Source of the DNA: JAWOJF01 sp046481785
GTDB taxonomy: Bacteria; Bacteroidota; Ignavibacteria; Ignavibacteriales; Ignavibacteriaceae
DNA length: 16,252 nucleotides
Assembly: GCA_046481785.1 (NCBI GenBank)
Contig: JAWOJF010000288.1
Location: forward strand, 1-16,252
Reading direction: 5' to 3'
In this document: one piece after another, positions 8,024-15,402 of the stretch
Numbering within the stretch: the first letter of the stretch is position 1
How the letters are laid out: every line of letters begins with the position of its first letter
Notes under the pieces: model-generated
What the model was told of the DNA's origin: nothing
The model's database searches: none
Seen by the model: only the letters and a program-made list of their open reading frames with translations
Program-made: the position numbers and the translations under genes

Positions 8024-9226
8024 TCACTTATATTTCAATAATAATGAGTCACATTGTTTTATAATGACATCAATATTTTTTTCAGCGTCGAATTTTTCAA
8101 TTACTTTGCACCTCCCATTATTTCCAAATTTATCCCGTATTTCTTTTGATTTAATCAGTTTTATAAGGTTATTTGCAAGGGCATGATGATCAAATGCAGG
8201 GTATAACAATCCATCTTCATCATCTGTTATTAAATTTTGCGCGTGTTCAGTTTCTGCTACTACTACAGGTTTTCCAAATCCCCATGCCTCTATAACGGGT
8301 CTGGAAAAATGTGTCTCCGTTGAAGCAGATACTATAATGTCTGACTGTTCAATTAATTCTAAAGGATTAACAATTTCGCCTAAATGAATAAGAGAATTGG
8401 TTTTCTTTAGGGTTGAGATTAAATCCAGGCATTGGTTGTAATAAGCCAGAGCCTCCTTTCCTTGAACATAATTTTTGCCTGCAAGTACAAAAACAACATT
8501 AAGATTTTTTGTAGATAATTCTATTGCTGCCTTCAAAAAAACGATACTGCCTTTAATATCTAGAATACCACCAAGCATGGTAATAATAGTTTTATCTCCC
8601 GGGAGATCAAAAGCTCTTATTTTCCTCGCCAGGTCTGAAGATTCAGATAATTGGAAAAACTCGGGCACAACATAAATTTTTTCCACCTGTTTAATATTTG
8701 GATTCAGCTGTTTTGCTTCTACATCAGTAATAGCAAATATTCTTTTATTAAAAATGAATATTAAATTTGAGATTATAAATCGCCTGATCCCCCATAAACC
8801 ATTTATTAGCATACTTCGGATATGAACAACTGAAGGAATATTCATGAAATATGAAGCAATTGATGCCTGAATTACCGAATACTCGTTTAGGTAGACTAAA
8901 TCCGGTTTTATTACCTTTAAATATCTCGCAAAAATAAACAATCCCTTCACAAATTTAGTGAAGTCATTCCATATTGAATGCAAACCTGATAAAGAGAGTG
9001 GAGATAGTTTATTAGTAAAATGGAAATTTACGGCTAAAGTGTCTGATTTTAATTCAAATATTTGAGCATACTTTTTTATTCTTGATTTGGTTTTCTCGTC
9101 TTTTTTTGAAGTAAGCACTTTGACACTATAATTTCTCTCACTAAACCCCTTAACCAAATACTCAAGGCTCACTGTAGAGCCAGCCCTTCCGGGATCTTCA
9201 TCAATAAATAATATGCTTTTTCTCAT
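8024..9226 (-). CDS. GT4 family glycosyltransferase with a divergent EX7E site
   Basis: A 400-residue GT-B fold glycosyltransferase. The N-terminal domain starts SILFIDEDPGRAGSTVSLEY, with a glycine-containing loop at 13-16, and has VYLNEYSV (111-118), VVHIRSM (133-139) and RIFAITDVEAKQL (162-174). The C-terminal domain begins near 212 (TIITMLGGILDIKG) and includes IIVSASTETHFSRPVIEAWG (297-316) and GKPVVVAETEH (318-328). Glu313 fits the second Glu of EX7E, but Thr305 occupies the usual first Glu, with Glu304 one place off. This may be tolerated, since the first Glu is less strictly conserved. There are no membrane helices. It follows the methyltransferase gene after an 84-base gap in which I see no hairpin. 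The start is ATG at 9226. Donor sugar unknown. Confidence 0.92.
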   Translation of the reverse strand: MRKSILFIDEDPGRAGSTVSLEYLVKGFSERNYSVKVLTSKKDEKTKSRIKKYAQIFELKSDTLAVNFHFTNKLSPLSLSGLHSIWNDFTKFVKGLFIFARYLKVIKPDLVYLNEYSVIQASIASYFMNIPSVVHIRSMLINGLWGIRRFIISNLIFIFNKRIFAITDVEAKQLNPNIKQVEKIYVVPEFFQLSESSDLARKIRAFDLPGDKTIITMLGGILDIKGSIVFLKAAIELSTKNLNVVFVLAGKNYVQGKEALAYYNQCLDLISTLKKTNSLIHLGEIVNPLELIEQSDIIVSASTETHFSRPVIEAWGFGKPVVVAETEHAQNLITDDEDGLLYPAFDHHALANNLIKLIKSKEIRDKFGNNGRCKVIEKFDAEKNIDVIIKQCDSLLLKYK

Positions 9227-9310
9227 TAGGATGCTACAATAAAATGTTTTAGAATAAATATCTTAGTTTTTCAAAAGAATATGAATAATAATTATAGTTT
9301 ATACTTCATG

Positions 9311-10192
9311 TTATGATATATTTTTTTCTGCGATTATTATATCCTGATAACTTTTGTATTTTTCTCTTCCGCACCATGAGCCATAATGAATTGGCGAGAT
9401 AATCTTTAACTTGTGCTTAATAAAAAGTTCCCGGATATAATCTTCCATAAACCCAATTGCGCTTTCAGGAGTTTCTAAATCATTCGTAAATGAGTACGGG
9501 TCTACTTTGTAAATCAAGTTCTGGCTTGACATCCCTTTTTTTATCAGGTTTTGTGACTCATCATTAATTAGGAAAAAGGTAATCAGGCATCTGCCCCCAT
9601 TTTTTAGAACCTTAGATATTTCACCAAGGTAATGGTCAATATCTTCAAAAAACATATGAGTAAAAACAGAAGTTAAAAACGCAAAATCGAATTTTGAGTC
9701 TTCAAAGCTGAACTTATACTCAGAAGATTTCACTGTTCCAAAAGGATTATATAGTTTATTATATATATTGGAGTGAGTAAAATAAAAATTGGGGTATAGT
9801 TTAGAGTATTTAGAATTGAGCCATTCGATTCCCTCTTTTACTATATCAAACCCGTGATATTCACCTTCGTGCGAAAGTAATTTCGTAAATGGCAATGACA
9901 TCCTGCCTATCCCACATCCAACATCCAGGATTTTATCAGTTGCTTTAACGTGCCCGAATTCCTTAAAATATTCGAAAAATTCATATCCAATTTTTTTATA
10001 ATCCCCGTCTCCAATAAATATTATTCGTCTGGGCGGTACTAAAGTATCTTTACGTCCCGCAATAAGATCATAAAAATCAAGAATATGATTAAATACCTTC
10101 TGCAGGATTTTATACAGAGGTTTTAATTTTCGTTTGATGGGTTTAGGAATTGAGCCTAAGATAACATTATTGAATTTTTTAAAAGTGTTCAT
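9311..10192 (-). CDS. Class I SAM-dependent methyltransferase
   Basis: A 293-residue Rossmann-fold methyltransferase. Motif I, KILDVGCGIGRMSLPF (87-102), binds S-adenosylmethionine, and Asp116 in YHGFDIVKEGIEW (112-124) is the usual residue contacting the adenosine ribose. Motif IV-like FDFAFLTSVFTHM (168-180) and FEDIDHYLGEISKVLKNGGR (182-201) match methyltransferase families 11/25. An N-terminal extension of about 55 basic residues, then RRIIFIGDGDYKKIGYEFF (55-73), precedes the fold. In this setting the likely role is O-methylation of a repeat-unit sugar or end-capping of the chain, but the substrate cannot be read from the sequence. The start is ATG at 10192. The gap before it (135 bases) is the longest in the window and could hold an internal promoter. 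Other small-molecule methyltransferase roles remain possible. Confidence 0.9.
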   Translation of the reverse strand: MNTFKKFNNVILGSIPKPIKRKLKPLYKILQKVFNHILDFYDLIAGRKDTLVPPRRIIFIGDGDYKKIGYEFFEYFKEFGHVKATDKILDVGCGIGRMSLPFTKLLSHEGEYHGFDIVKEGIEWLNSKYSKLYPNFYFTHSNIYNKLYNPFGTVKSSEYKFSFEDSKFDFAFLTSVFTHMFFEDIDHYLGEISKVLKNGGRCLITFFLINDESQNLIKKGMSSQNLIYKVDPYSFTNDLETPESAIGFMEDYIRELFIKHKLKIISPIHYGSWCGREKYKSYQDIIIAEKNIS

Positions 10193-10225
10193 TTGTTTTA
10201 ATTGAATTTAGTATCATTTCTTAAT

Positions 10226-10254
10226 ATTATAATTTCTTCTTTTTATCAAATAAA
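10226..10254 (-). promoter_or_regulatory. Possible internal promoter before the methyltransferase gene (weak)
   Basis: The 135-base gap between the GT2 gene and the methyltransferase gene holds a perfect TATAAT (complement of 10226-10231) on the minus strand. Seventeen bases upstream is TTTATT, which matches the -35 consensus at only three of six places. In such AT-rich DNA a TATAAT is expected by chance, and the Bacteroidota-type TAnnTTTG element is absent. The position in the longest gap is the main argument. The rest of the gap (10193-10327) is AT-rich and without a hairpin. Confidence 0.18.
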
Positions 10255-10327
10255 AAAAGACTCGCATGGTTTTGTTCATATAAAAATTTTTGCTCTGTTA
10301 GCTTATCAGATGATATAATTTTTTTGT

Positions 10328-11056
10328 TTACAGCCCTCGTGAGTGCAAATACTTTAATGACAAATATTTGCAAACCGGATAAGTAAAAGAAATATTATTT
10401 TTTTTATAGACATTATAAATTTCTCTCAACTGACGCTTCGCCATTGATAGGCTCTTATTTTCATTATAATATCTATAGTAACTTAGATTCTTATGGTAAT
10501 AATGAAATTTATGTGTTGTTGAAATCCTCAGAAAGAAATCAAAATCCATAACAAGATGATAATTTTCATCAACCCCTTTAAATTCACATAAAATTTCTTT
10601 TCTCCAGAATGTACTTGGCTGTCTTACAATATCTGGATTACGAATCAGATTTTGATGATTAATAACATCTCCCTCTATCAAACCAAGATTTTTTTTTGTT
10701 TTATCTACAAATGTTATATCACCATATAAAACCATACAATCGGGATTCGCTTCAAAATATGCTGCAATTCCTCCGAATACATTTTTTTCATAATAATCAT
10801 CTGAATTTATCCATGCGATAATATCTCCGTTAGCTTTCTCAAACCCTTTATTGATAGCATGAGCCTGGCCCCTGTCTTTTTCTGAGACCCAGGATAAATG
10901 ATTATATTTTTTCAGAATACTTACAGTTTCATCATTTGAGCCGCCATCTATCACTAAATGTTCAAAGTCTTTATAATCCTGGTTCAACACTGAAATAATT
11001 GTATCTTCAATATATTTTCCCTGGTTAAGGCTCGGTGTAATGATAGAGAATTTCAT
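10328..11056 (-). CDS. GT2 family glycosyltransferase (short form)
   Basis: A 242-residue GT-A glycosyltransferase. It opens MKFSIITPSLNQGKYIEDTI, followed by HLVIDGGSNDET (33-44), WVSEKDRGQAHAINKGF (56-72) and the metal site in AWINSDDYYEK (81-91). QPSTFWRKEI (146-155) and VMDFDFFLRI (169-178) complete the family pattern. The PSLNQ / DGGSNDET / SEKDRGQA series belongs to a widespread branch of cytoplasmic GT2 enzymes in O-antigen and EPS loci. There are no membrane segments. The protein is short but both ends look natural; the stop is TAA at 10328-10330. It is the first assembly glycosyltransferase after the flippase gene. The start is ATG at 11056, with a weak GGGAAA leader. Sugar specificity unknown. 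Confidence 0.93.
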   Translation of the reverse strand: MKFSIITPSLNQGKYIEDTIISVLNQDYKDFEHLVIDGGSNDETVSILKKYNHLSWVSEKDRGQAHAINKGFEKANGDIIAWINSDDYYEKNVFGGIAAYFEANPDCMVLYGDITFVDKTKKNLGLIEGDVINHQNLIRNPDIVRQPSTFWRKEILCEFKGVDENYHLVMDFDFFLRISTTHKFHYYHKNLSYYRYYNENKSLSMAKRQLREIYNVYKKNNISFTYPVCKYLSLKYLHSRGL

Positions 11057-11098
11057 ATTTTCCCAGAATAATTTTTTATTAATTGCAGTTTTTCGAGT

Positions 11099-11281
11099 TC
11101 ATAATTTTTCTATAAAAGGGCACGATTTATCCCCTTCATCCATCAGTAATAATAAACTTGGACTGTTAATATCTACGTTCCCCAGGAATATATACAGTTT
11201 GTCCTGAAAGTTTTCGGAATAAGATAAATGCACTAATATCTTTCTTAATAAGCTTTTAAAACTTTCACTTTGCAATCTCAT
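11099..11281 (-). CDS. Small ORF of 60 residues, unrecognised, doubtful
   Basis: This open frame starts with ATG at 11281, 17 bases before the flippase gene ends, and stops with TGA 42 bases before the next GT2 gene. I recognise no family. The product would be soluble and slightly basic at the N-terminus, with a leucine run SLLLLMDEGDK (residues 42-52) and two cysteine-free halves apart from one Cys at 54. It has no signal peptide or membrane helix. Without it there would be a gap of 208 bases in a locus where most gaps are under 90, which is the best argument for it. It could also be the remains of a lost gene or chance. Overlap with the flippase stop would allow coupled translation. Confidence 0.35.
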   Translation of the reverse strand: MRLQSESFKSLLRKILVHLSYSENFQDKLYIFLGNVDINSPSLLLLMDEGDKSCPFIEKL

Positions 11282-12752
11282 TTAGCTTAAGTAAAAGATA
11301 GGAATAATTCTTTAGATCTTTATAAAATAAAAAAAGAGATACAATACTTAATAATGTTAAACAGGCAAATACATTAATTATATTCAGATAAACTATTATT
11401 AAGGTAAACATTGTCAAAAATATCAAGTAAAGTAATTTATTAAAATTGGCACGAGAAAGAAATTCCGTATAGGAAATCTTTAAAAGCTTCTTTAAATAGA
11501 ATAACATCAGAAAATTGGCGAAAATAACTGAGGCAAAGTAACCTAACAGCCCCAGATAATTATTAAAAACCTTAAAACCAATAATAAGAATTGTTATGGT
11601 TGCAATAAAATTAGTTACTTGGATAACAGCCAAAATTCCGGCCTTACCAATTCCCATAAAAAATACATACAGTGAGTAACCAAAAGCATTAACAATTTCT
11701 GCTAATGATGTTATCATAAAAATTAGTATTACCTCATCATAACCAAACCAAAATTTTATTACAGCCGCTAAAAATACCTGACAAATGCCAAACATAAACC
11801 CGGAATATGTCACTCCTAACTTCGATAGCTTTGATGCATCTTTTAATAAAAATTCTCTCTGATCAGCTGCAGAAGTTAAAATGCTGACTTTTGGTAAATA
11901 ATTTTTAAAGGTAGTGTTAAATAACCCCGCAATTGCTATAGTAAATCTCCTGGCAATCTCAAAATAAGTAACTGAAGAAAGAGAACCGAAATTACCAATT
12001 ATATATTTAATTGCTGGATCAATAAAAGCTCCTGTTAATGAAGCTATCTGAATAGAAAAACTATATTTAAATACTTTCTTAAAATATGTAAGTGAAAAAA
12101 GGGAAATATTAAAATTAAATAGCCTGTATTTTATTAAAAGTATAATGAAGGTAAAACAACAAATTGATGCGGAAGATATGGTATAAAAAATAGTAAGGGA
12201 GAATAGATCCAGATTAAAAGTAAGAGCAGTAAGAACTGATGCAAATCCGAGAATATTATGTATAATCAACATCTTGCTTGATAACACAAAATTGTTTAAC
12301 CCATCCAGGATTGAACGAAAGAAAGAAAAAAGATACTGGATAAAGAAATTGATACCCAGTAAAAAAAAAACCTTTTTAGCCAGTTTAAAATAATCAGATG
12401 GTATAAGATTATTGTTATTAAAAAATAAATAGTTTGAAACAATATTCCCCGCAATAAGGATCAAAGTGCCGCCAATAATAAAAATGATTAAACCGGTAAA
12501 GATTAAACGCAGTATTTCTTCCTTATTGTCATTTACAGATAATTGAGCGATAAATCTTACTATTCCTGTACCGAACCCAAAATCAAGTATAGACCCTACT
12601 CCCCAAAAAGATGAGAAAAGGACCCATATTCCAAATATATTTTCTCCAAAGTTAAGCAGGTTTAATTTTAGATTTATAAAAGCAATTACAATAGAAGTAA
12701 TAAACTGTATCGACAGCCAAAGAGAATTCTTTTTGTCTGAATATTTATTCAA
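11265..12752 (-). CDS. wzx: Wzx-type repeat-unit flippase (polysaccharide biosynthesis protein, MOP superfamily)
   Basis: A 495-residue polytopic membrane protein of the RfbX/Wzx type, expected to move the undecaprenyl-diphosphate-linked repeat unit from the cytoplasmic to the periplasmic face. Hydrophobic segments occupy nearly the whole length, about 12 to 14 helices. Near the N-terminus, FWGVGSILDFGFGTGIVRFI (49-68) is the typical loop between the second and third helices. A less hydrophobic stretch at about 283-312 divides the two halves, as in the family. The start is TTG at 12752: an in-frame TGA lies three codons upstream (12759-12761) and an AAGGTG Shine-Dalgarno-like motif sits seven bases before TTG. 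The gene overlaps the end of the polymerase gene by eight bases, so the two are probably translated together. Very low G+C (22% over 12061-12180). Confidence 0.93.
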   Translation of the reverse strand: MNKYSDKKNSLWLSIQFITSIVIAFINLKLNLLNFGENIFGIWVLFSSFWGVGSILDFGFGTGIVRFIAQLSVNDNKEEILRLIFTGLIIFIIGGTLILIAGNIVSNYLFFNNNNLIPSDYFKLAKKVFFLLGINFFIQYLFSFFRSILDGLNNFVLSSKMLIIHNILGFASVLTALTFNLDLFSLTIFYTISSASICCFTFIILLIKYRLFNFNISLFSLTYFKKVFKYSFSIQIASLTGAFIDPAIKYIIGNFGSLSSVTYFEIARRFTIAIAGLFNTTFKNYLPKVSILTSAADQREFLLKDASKLSKLGVTYSGFMFGICQVFLAAVIKFWFGYDEVILIFMITSLAEIVNAFGYSLYVFFMGIGKAGILAVIQVTNFIATITILIIGFKVFNNYLGLLGYFASVIFANFLMLFYLKKLLKISYTEFLSRANFNKLLYLIFLTMFTLIIVYLNIINVFACLTLLSIVSLFLFYKDLKNYSYLLLKLNEIAK

Positions 12753-14139
12753 GTGGACTCACCTTGTTTAACCTATTCACAGCCATACTTAATCCAATAA
12801 GTATTCCCCATAACACTACACCTTTTCCCCATAACCAGGCATCTGTCATAAACAACGAGATTGAAATATAAATCAACGGCCAGTTGACAATCATCATGAG
12901 TGACAACTCTTCTGTATTTTTTGATTTTTTTATTGTTCTAAATACATGCCTTATAACTGCCACAATAAAGACAAAAAAAGCTATAAGCCCTATTATTCCG
13001 TTCTCAGTTAATACCTCCAAATAACCAACATGTGGACTCAAGCCTTCAACATACATCTTATAAAGGAATTCAGGGATAGTGTAATAAAGATGTGATGAAA
13101 ACGAAAAAGAATATGCTCCAATTCCGATTATGGGGTGAGATAAAAATGCATTTAAAGCTGTATGCCAAATTAACAATCTTGTTACAAAGCTATTCTGTGC
13201 AAGCCCCTCATTACTAAATGCAACCTCTGTTTGCCCAACATCGACGCGTTCAAAATTTCCTGGATTTACAACTTTAGCAATTACTAAAATAACGGGGATC
13301 AATACCAGGATAACTAACAATAACCTAACCAGCTTTTTCTTATCTATTTTTAAAATATCAGATTTGTTATAACAATAAAACCATAACCATACTACCGTAA
13401 GCATTGTAACAATCCAGGCATTACGGGTCTGAGTAAGCAATGATCCTAAAAGAAAAAGAGCAAGTAAAATAACTTTAGCCGCATTGTACCTGTTATTTAT
13501 GATAATTAATGCTACCAATATAACTATCCCAATACCTACATAATCAACATACATTATTCCTGCATAGCCAAAACTTCTTTTATGCAGAAATACACTTTCC
13601 ACTATTACATGAATGCTGTTCAAAGCAACAAGCCCAAGGTAAATTCCAACATATTTATTGACTTGTGAGCGATTTTTAATGAAAGCGGTAGTAATAAAAA
13701 CTATAATTATTAAAGCAACGAAATTATATGATAAATAAAGACTATAAAGTGGTTTGGCTGAATTTATTATAGAAAGAAGTACTGTAAAGAAATAAATAAA
13801 AAGGGGAACAGCAACAGGAACATAAAAATCATCCTTTTTAATATTCCTGTAATTAATCAGAAAAGATACAGGCAACAATGCAGAATATACTACCGCATGG
13901 CTGAAATTCAAGTAAGCAAAATTTAAGAATATTCCAAGAATTAATAAGAAGTAAACCATGTGAAAGTTAATTAACAGCAGCAATAACAGAGGGATAAGAG
14001 CAGTTAAGACAACAAATTTGTAGCTGCCAAGCATGCCAAATACAAATGCTAAAATAAAGGTTAAAACAGCTGCGAGAAATAAGAGCCAGGCTGATTTAAA
14101 ATATGAATCCTCAGAATTTCTTTGAGCTAGTATATTCAA
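12745..14139 (-). CDS. wzy: Wzy-type polysaccharide polymerase / O-antigen ligase family protein
   Basis: A 464-residue polytopic membrane protein with about ten to twelve hydrophobic segments and the Wzy_C/O-antigen ligase signature. The central motif is LLTQTRNAWI (234-243). The large periplasmic loop lies at about 292-372, with RLLIWHTALNAFLSHPIIGI (321-340) and GLSPHVGYLEVLTENGIIGL (366-385). The Arg and His of these motifs are the residues usually tied to activity. As the only such protein here, next to Wzx and Wzz, it is more likely the block-transfer polymerase than the lipid A ligase, though sequence alone cannot separate them. The start is TTG at 14139. The frame is closed two codons upstream by the stop of the wzz gene, and the next Met (36) lies in the first membrane helix, so TTG is required. 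Only three bases separate it from wzz. Confidence 0.9.
   Translation of the reverse strand: MNILAQRNSEDSYFKSAWLLFLAAVLTFILAFVFGMLGSYKFVVLTALIPLLLLLLINFHMVYFLLILGIFLNFAYLNFSHAVVYSALLPVSFLINYRNIKKDDFYVPVAVPLFIYFFTVLLSIINSAKPLYSLYLSYNFVALIIIVFITTAFIKNRSQVNKYVGIYLGLVALNSIHVIVESVFLHKRSFGYAGIMYVDYVGIGIVILVALIIINNRYNAAKVILLALFLLGSLLTQTRNAWIVTMLTVVWLWFYCYNKSDILKIDKKKLVRLLLVILVLIPVILVIAKVVNPGNFERVDVGQTEVAFSNEGLAQNSFVTRLLIWHTALNAFLSHPIIGIGAYSFSFSSHLYYTIPEFLYKMYVEGLSPHVGYLEVLTENGIIGLIAFFVFIVAVIRHVFRTIKKSKNTEELSLMMIVNWPLIYISISLFMTDAWLWGKGVVLWGILIGLSMAVNRLNKVSPLE
12760..12765 (-). promoter_or_regulatory. Shine-Dalgarno-like site that supports the TTG start of the flippase gene
   Basis: On the minus strand the sequence reads AAGGTG, seven bases before the TTG at 12750-12752. 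It lies inside the last codons of the polymerase gene. It is one of very few recognisable ribosome-binding sites in the window and, together with the in-frame TGA upstream, fixes the flippase start. Confidence 0.6.
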
Positions 14140-14142
14140 AGC

Positions 14143-15324
14143 TTAAATAGATTTAGGAGTTTTAAAATTAAACAACTCCTTCCTAATGAATAAAATTTTG
14201 TTATTATTAGTATTTCTTAGGTTTTCCCTTACAAGCAAGTAAACTGCTGCAAAACCAGTTATTATAACCATTATTCCAATGGTAATTAAAATCCTTGGGG
14301 GGAAACTTCTTTTATCAGGTGGTACAGCATGATCAATTATCTGCAATACTGGGATATCCTTTATTTCCTCATATCTTGCCTGTTCATATAATGGAATAAT
14401 GAATTTAAGCATTGCATTTTGTATTTCTAAATTGCGATAATATCGAAAATATTGAAGAGCATTTGCCGGCAGCGAACTTAATGGTAAAAGAAGGTTACTT
14501 TGGCCAGTTTTATGTTTGAGATCGCCTATTTTTTTGCTGAAAACATCTGCAGAAATTTGTGCTGAAGCTACCTGGGGAGCGTTATCTCCATATAATTGCT
14601 TCATCACTGATACTTCCATTTGACTTATAGCCAATTCAGATTCCAGCTGTGTATATGCTTCAATAGTAGCTTTAATTTGGTTCTCTGCTTCCAGAATTCC
14701 TGATTTTTGCTGAAATGCCCGAAGTGAATCTTCGGCCGTAGAGAGGTTGAATTTAATTTCATTATACCTTTCTTCCAGAAAAACCCTGCTATTTTTTGAT
14801 TTTTTTACTTTTAATTCAAGGACATCATTATTGATTTTCTCAAGAAGATAATTTGTCATCTTTGCAGATTTCTGAGCGCTGCTGGCTGTTACTGAAATAG
14901 TATATGCAGCTTCTTCAGTTATATCAGTTTCAATGTTACTAGTGAGCACTTTTCTAGCCTGGGACATTAACTCAACACTGTAATCATTAATTAAGTCAAA
15001 CTTCTTTATCATATCTTCAAGATTTGACCTGCTATAAATGAATGTCGTAAATAAATCATATTGTTTAGTGGATGTAAGGTTCCCAAGACCCAGTGAACTG
15101 ATGGGGAGATTAGTTAACTCCTTAGCAAAAGCTCCTATTGGATTCAATGGAGTATCCTCGGATGAAACAATAACTGCAGTTGATTTATATTGGGGAGGTA
15201 TCAAAAAGTATACGGCTAAATATCCCAAAATAAAAGTAGTTATCGCCAATATCAAAAAAAATTTTTTCCACTTAACAAGTAGAACAAGATAATCTAAAAA
15301 ATCTAATCCTCTGTAATCAGCCAT
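14143..15324 (-). CDS. wzz: Wzz-type chain-length determinant (polysaccharide co-polymerase, no kinase domain)
   Basis: A 393-residue inner-membrane protein with a two-helix co-polymerase layout. After a short cytoplasmic N-terminus, TM1 is at about 21-43 and is followed by PPQYKSTAVI (43-52), the usual start of the periplasmic domain. A long polar, helix-rich domain with likely coiled coil (about 160-275) follows. The proline-rich AVPPDKRSFPPR (333-344) comes just before TM2 (about 345-365), as is standard for the family. Only about 28 residues follow TM2, so there is no fused tyrosine kinase, and none is seen nearby. It should set the number of repeat units Wzy joins. The start is ATG at 15324, after a 78-base gap downstream of the fucosidase gene. 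It could be the first gene of the EPS operon proper. Confidence 0.92.
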   Translation of the reverse strand: MADYRGLDFLDYLVLLVKWKKFFLILAITTFILGYLAVYFLIPPQYKSTAVIVSSEDTPLNPIGAFAKELTNLPISSLGLGNLTSTKQYDLFTTFIYSRSNLEDMIKKFDLINDYSVELMSQARKVLTSNIETDITEEAAYTISVTASSAQKSAKMTNYLLEKINNDVLELKVKKSKNSRVFLEERYNEIKFNLSTAEDSLRAFQQKSGILEAENQIKATIEAYTQLESELAISQMEVSVMKQLYGDNAPQVASAQISADVFSKKIGDLKHKTGQSNLLLPLSSLPANALQYFRYYRNLEIQNAMLKFIIPLYEQARYEEIKDIPVLQIIDHAVPPDKRSFPPRILITIGIMVIITGFAAVYLLVRENLRNTNNNKILFIRKELFNFKTPKSI

Positions 15325-15343
15325 TTTAATATATTTTTGTTGT

Positions 15344-15372
15344 TAAATATTTTTTAAGTTATAAATTTACAA
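15344..15372 (-). promoter_or_regulatory. Possible promoter before the wzz gene (weak)
   Basis: In the 78-base gap between the fucosidase gene and wzz the minus strand has TTGTAA (complement of 15367-15372), a 17-base spacer and TATTTA (complement of 15344-15349). These match the -35 and -10 consensus at four and three of six positions. Position and spacing are right but the match is poor in AT-rich DNA, and no terminator hairpin separates the two genes, so read-through from the fucosidase gene is equally possible. Confidence 0.2.
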
Positions 15373-15402
15373 TTTTTCTTCTTCTGTTAGAATAGAAAAG
15401 TT

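Noticed and set aside
9227..9310. 84-base gap between the methyltransferase and GT4 genes, checked for a promoter or terminator.
   Set aside because: It is AT-rich with no stable inverted repeat and no TAnnTTTG or good -35/-10 pair that I could find.
10214..10279. A 21-residue open frame on the minus strand (starting MNKTMRVFF) in the longest intergenic gap.
   Set aside because: It is too short, has no recognisable ribosome-binding site and is of the size expected by chance in AT-rich DNA. It also resembles no complete protein family I know.
15038..15292. Open frame of 84 codons on the plus strand opposite the 5' part of wzz.
   Set aside because: It is antisense to a conserved membrane and periplasmic region of Wzz and has no signs of a real protein or leader.
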